Shown piece by piece: positions 6,830 through 13,337 of a stretch of DNA of 19,771 nt. The notes under the pieces are model-generated. The model saw only the letters and a list, made by a program, of their open reading frames with translations, did no database searches and was not told the origin of the DNA. Every line of letters begins with the position of its first letter. Position 1 is the stretch's first letter. The DNA lies in assembly GCA_001871685.1 (NCBI GenBank), contig MNVK01000108.1, forward strand, positions 1 to 19,771, read 5' to 3'. This DNA comes from Nitrospirae bacterium CG1_02_44_142. Its GTDB lineage: Bacteria; Nitrospirota; Thermodesulfovibrionia; Thermodesulfovibrionales; UBA1546. A program made the translations under genes and the position numbers.

Positions 6830-7576
6830 ATGGAATTGAAGTATAAAAGAATACTCCTGAAACTCAGCGGTGAGGCCCTGGTGGGCAATAGAGGCTTTGG
6901 CATAGATTCCGCTGCAGTGGATTTTATAGCCAAAGAGATTAAGAAGATTGTGAATATGGGCGCTGAGGTTGCGGTAGTGATAGGCGGCGGCAATATATTC
7001 AGGGGTGTGGAGGCAAGCATGAAAGGGATGGAGCGGGCCTCGGCAGATTATATGGGGATGCTCGCGACCGTTATAAACGCCCTGGCGCTGCAGAATGCGC
7101 TTGAAAAAAACAATATCCCTACCAGGGTGCAGTCAGCCATAGACATGAGAGAGCTCGCCGAGCCTTACATAAGGCGTAAGGCAATGCGTCATCTTGAAAA
7201 GGGCCGCGTTGTCATATTTGCGGCAGGCACCGGCAACCCTTATTTTACAACAGACACCGCTGCTGCGCTGAGGGCCATGGAGATAGGAGCTGAGGTAATA
7301 ATCAAGGCAACAAAGGTTGACGGGGTATATTCTGCCGACCCGGTGAAAGACCCGAATGCAAAAAAATACAACACTATAAGTTATATGGATGTTCTCAGAA
7401 AAGGGCTCAGCGTTATGGATTCAACCGCTATCTCATTATGTATGGACAATAACCTCCCTATTGTAGTATTTAACCTTAGAGGAAAAGACAATATAAAAAA
7501 TGTTGCCAGAGGCAAAAAGATAGGCACTATCGTAGGAGGACACAATGGAGAAAGAGCTAAAAAGAAATGCCGTTGA
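6830..7576 (+). CDS. pyrH: UMP kinase
   Basis: PyrH phosphorylates UMP to UDP with ATP. It is a hexamer of the amino-acid-kinase fold, essential for pyrimidine nucleotide supply. Motifs: KRILLKLSGEAL (N-terminal phosphate loop), VIGGGNIFRG, YMGMLATVINALAL, FAAGTGNPYFTTDTAAALRA (UMP site), KATKVDGVYSADP and SVMDSTAISLCMDNNLPIVVFNL. The family normally ends shortly after IGTIVGG; here about ten extra residues (HNGERAKKKCR) follow because the frame runs on into frr, overlapping it by 32 bases. The ribosome binding site of the ATG at 6830 is weak. Its position between tsf and frr is the standard one. Confidence 0.97.
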   Translation: MELKYKRILLKLSGEALVGNRGFGIDSAAVDFIAKEIKKIVNMGAEVAVVIGGGNIFRGVEASMKGMERASADYMGMLATVINALALQNALEKNNIPTRVQSAIDMRELAEPYIRRKAMRHLEKGRVVIFAAGTGNPYFTTDTAAALRAMEIGAEVIIKATKVDGVYSADPVKDPNAKKYNTISYMDVLRKGLSVMDSTAISLCMDNNLPIVVFNLRGKDNIKNVARGKKIGTIVGGHNGERAKKKCR

Positions 7577-8102
7577 GAAAATGGACCACTCCATAGAAGC
7601 GCTCAAGAAAGAGTTTGCTTCTGTGAGAACCGGCCGGGCGTCTCTTGCGCTCCTGGACGGTATAAAGGTTGATTATTACGGAACGCCGACTCCGCTTCAG
7701 CAGCTTGCGTCTTTGAGTGTGCCCGAAAGCCGCCAGATAGCAATCCAGCCTTGGGAGCAAAAGATAATCTCCGATATAGAAAAAGCAATCATGAAATCAG
7801 ACCTGGGACTAACGCCGACGAACGACGGAAAGGTCATAAGAATTAATATGCCGCTGCTTACGGAAGAACGCAGAAAACAGCTCGTTAAAGTCGTGAAGAA
7901 AAATGCTGAAGATGCAAAGGTTGCCGTGAGAAATATAAGAAGAGACATCAACGATGAAATTAAAAAACTTGAAAAAGAAAAACACCTGAGCGAAGATGAT
8001 ACAAAGAAGTCGCTTGATGAAATTCAAAAATTCACTGATTCTTATGTTAAAAAAATAGATGAGGCGCTGGCGCATAAAGAAAAGGAAATAATGGAGGTGT
8101 GA
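7545..8102 (+). CDS. frr: Ribosome recycling factor
   Basis: RRF, with EF-G, splits post-termination ribosomes. The 185 residues show the tRNA-mimic layout: a long three-helix bundle with HSIEALKKEFASVRTGRASLALLDGI at the N-terminus, the small beta domain (DYYGTPTPLQQLASLSVPESRQIAIQPW), then ALGLTP-like DLGLTPTNDGKVIRI, LTEERRKQLVKVVKKNAEDAKVAVRNIRRD and a C-terminal DEIQKFTDSYVKKIDEALAHKEKEIMEV. AGGAGG lies seven bases before the ATG at 7545. The start is inside the last codons of pyrH, so its translation is probably linked to upstream ribosomes. Confidence 0.98.
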   Translation: MEKELKRNAVEKMDHSIEALKKEFASVRTGRASLALLDGIKVDYYGTPTPLQQLASLSVPESRQIAIQPWEQKIISDIEKAIMKSDLGLTPTNDGKVIRINMPLLTEERRKQLVKVVKKNAEDAKVAVRNIRRDINDEIKKLEKEKHLSEDDTKKSLDEIQKFTDSYVKKIDEALAHKEKEIMEV

Positions 8103-8105
8103 AGT

Positions 8106-8189
8106 AGAATTCAAAATTCAAAATTCAAAAAATAAAAATAATGATTTTCATAACTTTGTATTTTGATTTTTGCAGTTTGAATTTGTAAG
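8106..8189. repeat. AT-rich ATTCAAAATTCAAAA-type repeat with imperfect inverted arms
   Basis: The left part has three ATTCAAA units in tandem (from about 8108). The right part (about 8158-8185) reads as their imperfect reverse complement (TTTTGATTTTTGCAGTTTGAATTTG). The arrangement between frr and the next small gene resembles dispersed MITE-like sequences. It leaves the downstream GGAGGGG ribosome binding site (8191-8197) intact. Confidence 0.5.
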
Positions 8190-8199
8190 AGGAGGGGAA

Positions 8200-8361
8200 A
8201 TGGCAACAAATAGTAATTTCATGGTCAAGGTGACTGATGCGAAATTGCCTGATATTCAGAAGGCCCTTCAACAGGCAGGGGTAAACGTGAGAAGTATTAT
8301 AGAGGTTTTTAAGGAAGAAGGCAGGGCGGAGGCCGCTGAAAAATCGGAAGAGGTAAAATAA
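8200..8361 (+). CDS. 53-residue hypothetical protein
   Basis: I do not recognise this protein. The ATG at 8200 follows GGAGGGG directly at good spacing. A longer frame from a TTG at 8170 has no ribosome binding site and lies in the repeat. The product is MATNSNFMVKVTDA, then a segment that looks like a short alpha/beta unit (LPDIQKALQQAGVNVRSIIEVFKEEG), then a charged Ala/Glu/Lys tail. No signal peptide, membrane helix or cysteine is present. Its TAA overlaps the ATG (8361) of the DksA-like frame as TAATG, so the two are likely translated together and may be functionally linked. It could be real and lineage-specific; function unknown. Confidence 0.65.
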   Translation: MATNSNFMVKVTDAKLPDIQKALQQAGVNVRSIIEVFKEEGRAEAAEKSEEVK

Positions 8362-8473
8362 TGGCCGCGAAAAAAAATCAAGGCATACAGCGCCCAAACC
8401 CTCCGCTAAAACTAAGAAGTCCCGAGCTGCTCGGGACACAGCATCAAAGAAGGCGGAGGCTTTAAGAAAGCTT
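8361..8473 (+). other. Frameshifted N-terminal tail of the DksA-like gene (A8 run at 8370-8377)
   Basis: ATG 8361 has a good GAGGT six bases before it, but its frame (MAAKKNQGIQ...) stops at 8463-8465 after 34 residues. With one extra A in the A8 run (8370-8377), the frame becomes MAAKKKSRHTAPKPSAKTKK and so on, and runs without a break into the zinc-finger regulator. A basic Lys/Ala/Pro-rich tail of this kind is common in front of this family. The cause could be a sequencing or assembly error in the homopolymer, a real mutation, or polymerase/ribosome slippage. The tail also includes the palindrome at 8419-8437. Confidence 0.6.
8419..8437. repeat. Palindrome with CCGAGCTGCTCGG core inside the DksA-like tail
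   Basis: GTCCCGAG (8419-8426), CTG, CTCGGGAC (8430-8437) is a perfect 8-bp stem with the same 13-base core as the element at 3054-3070. Here it lies within the (frame-restored) coding sequence, where it would encode about SRAARD. Confidence 0.65.
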
Positions 8474-8824
8474 TTGATTCAAAAAAGAGAACAGCTTATT
8501 AAAGAGGCAAATATTGAGGTATCCAAATATATAAAAGGAGAGACAAAACAGATAGTTGACACGGCGCTTGATGACGGCGACTGGTCTGTGGTGGACATTT
8601 CCGAGGATGTAAGCCTGGGGCGGCTCAGCGCCCAGAGAGAAGTAATGGTAAAGATAGATGCGGCAATTAGAAAACTTGATGAGGGAACTTATGGAATCTG
8701 CGAGGAATGCGGCGGCAAGATAAGCGAAGAAAGGCTGAAGGTTATTCCATTCGCAATTTATTGCAGGGACTGTCAGGAAAAGATAGAGCAGTTAGAGGCG
8801 GTAGAAAAAGAACTGCCGATATAG
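8474..8824 (+). CDS. TraR/DksA-family zinc-finger transcriptional regulator
   Basis: Proteins of this family enter the secondary channel of RNA polymerase and alter promoter choice, often with ppGpp. The uninterrupted frame encodes 116 residues: a helical coiled-coil part (IQKREQLIKEANIEVSKYIKG), the linker with DISEDVSLGRLSAQREVMVKIDAAIRKLDEGTYGICEECGG, and a zinc finger with C-x2-C (CEEC) and C-x2-C (CRDC) 17 residues apart, ending GxISEERLxxxPFAxYCxxCQ as in the family. Coding clearly continues upstream of the TTG at 8474 (ASKKAEALRKL), so that start is only the one available in the intact frame. The full protein, about 154 residues, would start at 8361 if the A8 frameshift were corrected. 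It is last in the rpsB gene cluster. Confidence 0.88.
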   Translation: MIQKREQLIKEANIEVSKYIKGETKQIVDTALDDGDWSVVDISEDVSLGRLSAQREVMVKIDAAIRKLDEGTYGICEECGGKISEERLKVIPFAIYCRDCQEKIEQLEAVEKELPI

Positions 8825-8827
8825 CAT

Positions 8828-8908
8828 GATGCAGGATACCTGATACAGGATATGACCCCTCTCAATCCCCCCTTACTAAGGGGGGAAGTAAAAGGGGTAT
8901 CCTGCATC
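8828..8908. repeat. Nested palindromic element between convergent genes
   Basis: GATGCAGGATACC (8828-8840) and GGTATCCTGCATC (8896-8908) form a perfect 13-bp outer inverted repeat. Inside, CCCCCCTTA (8867-8875) pairs with TAAGGGGGG (8877-8885), and a CCCCT/AGGGG pair lies between. The element fills the gap between the DksA-like gene and truA, whose 3' ends face it. It could form a strong hairpin in RNA from either side and so act as a bidirectional terminator, though no clear U-tract is present. The C-run/TTACTAA/G-run core resembles dispersed intergenic repeats. Confidence 0.7.
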
Positions 8909-8913
8909 GTGAA

Positions 8914-9729
8914 TCATGAATCATGATATTTCACCTTCTCAAGAAAAAGGCCGTGTGCAGGCGCGGTAGGCCCGGTTTTTCTCCGGTCCTTGAGTTTAAT
9001 CGCTTCTGATACAGAAGCGATGGTCATCCTCCCTCTGCCTATTTCAACAAGCGTCCCGACGATATTCCGGACCATGTGTCTCAGAAATGCATTTGCCTCC
9101 ACTGTTATTTTTATAAAATTTCCATTAATTCTTGCGGTCATAAAATCAATACTGCTGAATTTTTCAATACTCAGCGAGGTTATATCCCTTGTTGTGCTCT
9201 TTGCGCCGCATCCCGCTCCCCTGAATGCCGAAAAATCATGCCTGCCAAGCAGTGAATCGCCGGCTTTCTTCATCTTATCAAGGTCCAGAGCATACGGCGT
9301 TCTCCAGGCATACCTGTAAAGAAACGCAGATGAAAAAATTGTATTAGATATAATGTAAAAATAGCTTTTGCCGAGAGCGTCATATCGCGGATGAAAGGCC
9401 GCCGCTGTTTCCCCGGCATTGAGAATTCTTATGTCTTCAGGAAGGATTGCATTGAGAGCCCTCTGAAGAGTTGCAGGTTTAAGGTTTGAGTTTGTTTTAA
9501 ACGAGGCGACCTGTCCGACAGCGTGAACGCCTGCATCAGTTCTTGAAGCGCTTATGAGAGCCGCCTCTTCCCCTGTTATTCTTTTGATTGTATTCTCAAG
9601 TATTCCCTGTATCGTTACAATATTTTTTTGGCTGGCGGCTGACCGCTGATGGCTGATAGCTGTATTCTGTGCCTGCCAGCCGTGATAATTAGCGCCGTCG
9701 TATTCTATAAGCAGTTTTATATTCTTCAT
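8914..9729 (-). CDS. truA: tRNA pseudouridine(38-40) synthase TruA
   Basis: TruA isomerises uridines 38-40 in the anticodon arm of many tRNAs. The 271 residues contain the family motifs IEYDGANYHGWQAQN, SASRTDAGVHAVGQV with the catalytic Asp (about 65), the tRNA-contact strand YDALGKSYFYII, HDFSAFRGAG, EANAFLRHMVRNIVGTLVEIGRG and GPTAPAHGLFLEKV. An insertion of about 14 residues (TAISHQRSAASQKN, residues 23-36) separates WQAQN from VTIQGILE, which are usually only a few residues apart. Its DNA is a tandem GCTGATGGCTGA-type repeat. The insertion is in frame and in a variable loop, so the enzyme is probably active. The ATG at 9727-9729 gives the normal N-terminus. It is convergent with the gene before it. 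Confidence 0.95.
   Translation of the reverse strand: MKNIKLLIEYDGANYHGWQAQNTAISHQRSAASQKNIVTIQGILENTIKRITGEEAALISASRTDAGVHAVGQVASFKTNSNLKPATLQRALNAILPEDIRILNAGETAAAFHPRYDALGKSYFYIISNTIFSSAFLYRYAWRTPYALDLDKMKKAGDSLLGRHDFSAFRGAGCGAKSTTRDITSLSIEKFSSIDFMTARINGNFIKITVEANAFLRHMVRNIVGTLVEIGRGRMTIASVSEAIKLKDRRKTGPTAPAHGLFLEKVKYHDS
9629..9662. repeat. GCTGAT-type tandem repeat inside truA
   Basis: On the plus strand the run GGCTGGCGGCTGACCGCTGA followed by TGGCTGATAGCTG is made of degenerate 6-7-base units with a CTGA core. It falls exactly on the extra loop of TruA and keeps the frame. Sequences of this type are familiar as intergenic dispersed repeats; the link is by pattern, not by search. Confidence 0.6.
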
Positions 9730-9792
9730 GCCTATAAGTTTCTAACGGGGGTTGCAGTAATGGAATTTCTGATAAACCGGAGCGTGTTTAGC

Positions 9793-11127
9793 TCAATTCT
9801 CTTCAAGAAGCGACTCGTCAATGCTATTTACAAAGATGTCTACAAGGTTGGGGTCAAACTGTGTGCCGGCATTCTTTTTGAGTTCTTCAATGGCATAGTG
9901 AAAGCCGGCGGCATTAGAATGCTCTGTCGTATCAAGCATCTTCCCGACATATTTATATGAATCCTTGCTGGTCATTGCGTCAAATGCCTCTGCAATGGCA
10001 ATTATCCTGGATTCAACGGGGATAGCATTGCCCGCGAGTTCATTGGGGTATCCATTGCCTTCATACCGCTCGTGGTGGTGCAGTACAATCGGGGCAATAT
10101 CAGCGTAAAAATTTATCAGCCTCAGCATTTCATAGCCAAGCTGTGAATGTGCCTTGTACTGCTCTTTTGACGTTACATCTTTTAGTTTTATTTTCAGGAA
10201 GCCGATGTCGTGAAGCAGACAGGCTCTGTATAATGTCCGCTTTTCATCCTCTGACATATTAAGTCCATTTGCTATCGTGAGACTGTATTTCGCAACCCTC
10301 TTTGAGTGTCCGACTTTTTCATGGATGTGAGTGTCCATTGTATCAACGAGGATGTCTGTGAGATGGATTTCATAATTCCTCTGGTCTTCCATAAATTGTG
10401 TTCTGGCAATGGCTATGGCAGCCTGGTCGGCAAAATATGACAGCAGTTCTTCATCTTCCTGAGTGAAGCCGCCGTTTTGTTTGTTGATGAGTTCCAGCGT
10501 TCCGATGGTCCCCGCCTTTATTTTCAGAGGCACACAGAGAAGCGACTTTGTCTCATAGCCTGTCATCTTATCAATCTCAGGGTCAAATCTGCTGTCATCC
10601 TTTGCGTTATCAAGCCTGACATTGCTGCCATTCTCAGCAGCCCAGCCTGCAATACCGGCAGACCTTGGAATTGAAAGGCCTGTCAGATTAGCGATTCCGC
10701 CGCCCTTTGCAACCTTAAATACAAGCCTGTTTCCTTCAACAAGCATAATTGAACCTGCATCCGCTTCTGTAATTTTCAATGCGCTTTGCATAATATTCTC
10801 AAGCAGTATGTCGCTGTGCGGTATTTCGCGTATGTCTCTTGTGGTGGCCATAAGGGCGTTTAACCGGTCGGTATATTTTTCTATTGTATTAACGGCTTTT
10901 TTTGAAGCGCTGTTGGCAACATACATGCCCATAACCACAAGCCCTGCAACGATTGAAAGGATAGTCACCAGAGACGGGGTGGATATGTAATCAAGGAATA
11001 AATACATGAATCTCACAATAAGAAGCAGAAGGGCATATACAATGAGCAGGACTATGCCATTCAGAATCTTCATCTGATGCCTCACGGCTTCTACAACGGA
11101 TTTTTTGTTCTCTGGTTTGCCTTGCAT
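9793..11127 (-). CDS. Membrane GAF/HD-GYP domain protein (putative c-di-GMP phosphodiesterase)
   Basis: HD-GYP domains hydrolyse cyclic di-GMP. Domain order in the 444 residues: two membrane helices (about 22-44 and 52-71), a short linker helix, a GAF sensor domain (about 105-245, with AGSIMLVEGNRLVFKVAKGG and SLLCVPLK), and an HD-GYP domain (about 255-440) with LLHDIGFLKI (HD at 306-307), HHHERYEGNGYP (350-361) and IIAIAEAFDAMTS. The usual HHExxDGxGYP has Glu in place of Asp here, a conservative change. All metal-binding His/Asp motifs I can check are present, so activity is plausible. The GAF ligand is unknown. The gene stands alone, oriented like truA, with its own promoter. Confidence 0.9.
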   Translation of the reverse strand: MQGKPENKKSVVEAVRHQMKILNGIVLLIVYALLLLIVRFMYLFLDYISTPSLVTILSIVAGLVVMGMYVANSASKKAVNTIEKYTDRLNALMATTRDIREIPHSDILLENIMQSALKITEADAGSIMLVEGNRLVFKVAKGGGIANLTGLSIPRSAGIAGWAAENGSNVRLDNAKDDSRFDPEIDKMTGYETKSLLCVPLKIKAGTIGTLELINKQNGGFTQEDEELLSYFADQAAIAIARTQFMEDQRNYEIHLTDILVDTMDTHIHEKVGHSKRVAKYSLTIANGLNMSEDEKRTLYRACLLHDIGFLKIKLKDVTSKEQYKAHSQLGYEMLRLINFYADIAPIVLHHHERYEGNGYPNELAGNAIPVESRIIAIAEAFDAMTSKDSYKYVGKMLDTTEHSNAAGFHYAIEELKKNAGTQFDPNLVDIFVNSIDESLLEEN

Positions 11128-11138
11128 GCTTAGTTTCC

Positions 11139-11167
11139 ATATTATACTGATTGGGAATAGATGTCAA
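11139..11167 (-). promoter_or_regulatory. Promoter of the GAF/HD-GYP gene
   Basis: On the minus strand TTGACA (11162-11167, perfect) is followed by TATAAT (11141-11146, perfect) at 15 bases, or by TAATAT (11139-11144) at 17 bases. Either choice places the start site only about 5-8 bases before the ATG at 11125-11127, so the mRNA would have a very short leader carrying at most GGAAAC as ribosome binding site. Confidence 0.6.
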
Positions 11168-11239
11168 TATCTTTTATGCGGCTGAGCTATTTTCTGAAAG
11201 TCCTTGAATAATCGGGAGCAAAAAGCTAAAATTAGCCTC

Positions 11240-12574
11240 ATGAGAATTATAAAGAAGACAAAGGATATAAAGATATTTCTCAGCGCGCTGAGAAAGCGGG
11301 CTTCGGGAGGCGGTTCTGCAATAGAAAGGGTGGTGAATTCCATTCTTTCTGATGTGAAGAAAAACGGGGATGAGGCTGTTCTGCGATACACAAGAAAATT
11401 TGATTGTGAAAATGCGAAGTCTCTTACCTTAAAACCCTCTGAGATAACAAAATTCGCAGATAAGGCGGACAGGAAGATTGTTAAGGCTCTTGAATTTTCA
11501 GCGGAGCGGATACGCAGATTCCATGAGATGCAGAAGGAAGAGTCATGGCTGGTCAGGGATTCAGAATACAGGAAACTTCCTGCAAATAAAAATACTAACT
11601 CCGCTTTTTCCAATGCCCTTCTCGGCCAGCTGATACGCCCGATAGAAAGAGCCGGCGTTTATGTGCCCGGGGGAAAGGCGTCATATCCGTCAAGCGTCCT
11701 GATGAATGTAATCCCTGCGCAGGCTGCGGGGGTGAAGGAGATTGCGGTTTGTGTTCCAACGCCGCAGGGAGAGATTAACCCCTATGTAATGGCAGCGATA
11801 GAGATGCTGGGGATTAAAGAGGCATACAGGATTGGCGGAGCGCAGGCAGTCGGGGCAATGGCTTACGGGACTCAGACAATAAAAAGGGTTGATAAGATTG
11901 TAGGCCCGGGCAATATCTATGTGGCCGCGGCAAAGAGAATGGTTTTCGGAGAGGTGGACATTGACATGATTGCAGGACCGAGCGAGATTCTGATAATAGC
12001 GGACGCCTCTGCAACCCCGGCATTTATTGCAGCGGATTTATTGAGTCAGGCAGAGCATGATGAACTCGCATCTTCAATATTGATTACAGATTCAAAGATT
12101 CTTGCCGAAGACGTCGGCAGGGAGATTGAAAGACAGATAGCAAGGCTTAAAAGAAGGGCTATTGCAGGCAAATCCCTTAAGAATTACGGAGCTGTTATTA
12201 TTGTCGGGAATATTGGCAATGCCGTAAAACTTTCAAATGATATTGCCCCTGAACACCTTGAGATTATGACAGAAACGCCTGCTGCGGTTCTTCCGGGGAT
12301 TAAGAATGCGGGCGCAATATTCCTGGGCAGATGGACGCCTGAGGCGCTTGGAGATTATTCAGCAGGGCCGAATCATACGCTTCCAACCGGAGGCACGGCA
12401 AGATTTTTTTCTCCTCTTGGAGTCTATGACTTTGTTAAACGCTCAAGCCTTTTATCATTTACAAGAGAGGGTTTCATGAAACTGGCAAAGACAGTGGAAA
12501 CTATTGCGGATATTGAGGGACTTGAAGCGCATGGAAATACGATAAGGGTAAGGACAGCAAAGAAGAAGAGCTGA
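11240..12574 (+). CDS. hisD: Histidinol dehydrogenase
   Basis: HisD performs the last two steps of histidine synthesis, oxidising L-histidinol to L-histidine with two NAD+ and a bound zinc. Motifs: RPIERAGVYVPGGKASYPSSVLMNVIPAQAAGV, YRIGGAQAVGAMAYGT, KIVGPGNIYVAAAKR, DMIAGPSEILIIAD, LLSQAEHDELA (Gln and His zinc ligands), NDIAPEHLEI (catalytic Glu-His pair) and SAGPNHTLPTGGTARF. The ATG at 11240 gives the usual N-terminus; an in-frame TTG at 11204 would add 12 residues but has no ribosome binding site. About 15 residues more than usual lie between ESWLV and LLGQLIRPIE. No other his gene is in the window, so hisD is isolated from its pathway. Confidence 0.96.
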   Translation: MRIIKKTKDIKIFLSALRKRASGGGSAIERVVNSILSDVKKNGDEAVLRYTRKFDCENAKSLTLKPSEITKFADKADRKIVKALEFSAERIRRFHEMQKEESWLVRDSEYRKLPANKNTNSAFSNALLGQLIRPIERAGVYVPGGKASYPSSVLMNVIPAQAAGVKEIAVCVPTPQGEINPYVMAAIEMLGIKEAYRIGGAQAVGAMAYGTQTIKRVDKIVGPGNIYVAAAKRMVFGEVDIDMIAGPSEILIIADASATPAFIAADLLSQAEHDELASSILITDSKILAEDVGREIERQIARLKRRAIAGKSLKNYGAVIIVGNIGNAVKLSNDIAPEHLEIMTETPAAVLPGIKNAGAIFLGRWTPEALGDYSAGPNHTLPTGGTARFFSPLGVYDFVKRSSLLSFTREGFMKLAKTVETIADIEGLEAHGNTIRVRTAKKKS

Positions 12575-12600
12575 ATCAGCGGTTGGTATCGGCCCGCCGC

Positions 12601-12708
12601 TTTAACTTCATACCACATAAAATCAAGGCAGAACATTTCCGCTGTTTCGTCTTTTGTGGTAATATGGACAAAAGCGAAAATAGCGGGAAATGTGGTAAGG
12701 GAGTTAAA
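12601..12708. repeat. Long imperfect inverted repeat upstream of the tsaC-type gene
   Basis: Matching arm segments, from outside to inside: TTTAACT (12601-12607) / AGTTAAA (12702-12708); TACCACAT (12611-12618) / ATGTGGTA (12690-12697); ACATTTCC (12633-12640) / GGAAATGT (12686-12693, sharing bases with the previous arm); GCT / AGC (12641-12643, 12682-12684); CTTTTGT (12651-12657) / ACAAAAG (12668-12674); loop 12658-12667. The left arm carries about 15 extra bases. It fills nearly the whole hisD-tsaC gap and ends six bases before the ATG, overlapping the AAGGGAG ribosome binding site region. It may be a MITE-like element or a structured leader. Confidence 0.65.
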
Positions 12709-12713
12709 AGTCT

Positions 12714-13337
12714 ATGCTCATAAAAATTAACGATAAAAACCTAAGCGATGTCCTGAAAAGGGCAGTGGAAATTCTCAACAACGGCGGAATTGTTGCCTTT
12801 CCGACAGAGACGTTTTACGGCCTCGGGGTAAGGTTTGATATGGAGAATTCTCTCAGGAAGCTATATGAATTAAAGAAAAGGCCTAAAGAAAAACCAATGC
12901 CGTTGATTATCGGCAGCAGGGCGTCTCTGTCAATGCTTGCTGCATCCGTGAATGAGATTGCAGAATCGCTTATGGATAAGTTCTGGCCGGGGCCGTTAAC
13001 GCTGCTCCTGAAGGCAAAGAAGGGTTTGTCGTCGTATCTTACTGCGGACACAGGCAGGATTGCTGTAAGAATTCCGGGAGAATCAACAGCCCTTTATCTT
13101 GCAAGAGAGGCTGGATTCCCGATAACGGCAACGAGCGCCAATATTTCAGGAATGCCGCCTGCAGAGGATGCTGATGCAGTAATAAGATACTTTGGCGAGA
13201 AGATAGATATGGTGATATACGGAGGCAGGACTGCCGGAGGACTGTCTTCAACAATTGCTGATGTTACAGATAAAAAGATAAAAATAGTTCGTGAAGGAGC
13301 AATAGAGCGTTCTGTTTTGGAAAAACTTCGGTGTTAG
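12714..13337 (+). CDS. L-threonylcarbamoyladenylate synthase (TsaC/Sua5/YrdC family)
   Basis: The enzyme makes threonylcarbamoyl-AMP from threonine, bicarbonate and ATP, the first step of the t6A37 modification of ANN-decoding tRNAs. The 207 residues contain the YrdC motifs GGIVAFPTETFYGLGV, LYELKKRPKEKPMPLII, FWPGPLTLLLKAK, RIAVRIPGES, PITATSANISGMPPA and STIADVTDKKIKIVREGAI. Length fits the single-domain form without the C-terminal Sua5 domain. ATG 12714 has AAGGGAG about 10 bases upstream, inside the right arm of the long inverted repeat. Its TAG (13335-13337) overlaps the stop codon of the convergent ccdA-type gene. Confidence 0.94.
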   Translation: MLIKINDKNLSDVLKRAVEILNNGGIVAFPTETFYGLGVRFDMENSLRKLYELKKRPKEKPMPLIIGSRASLSMLAASVNEIAESLMDKFWPGPLTLLLKAKKGLSSYLTADTGRIAVRIPGESTALYLAREAGFPITATSANISGMPPAEDADAVIRYFGEKIDMVIYGGRTAGGLSSTIADVTDKKIKIVREGAIERSVLEKLRC

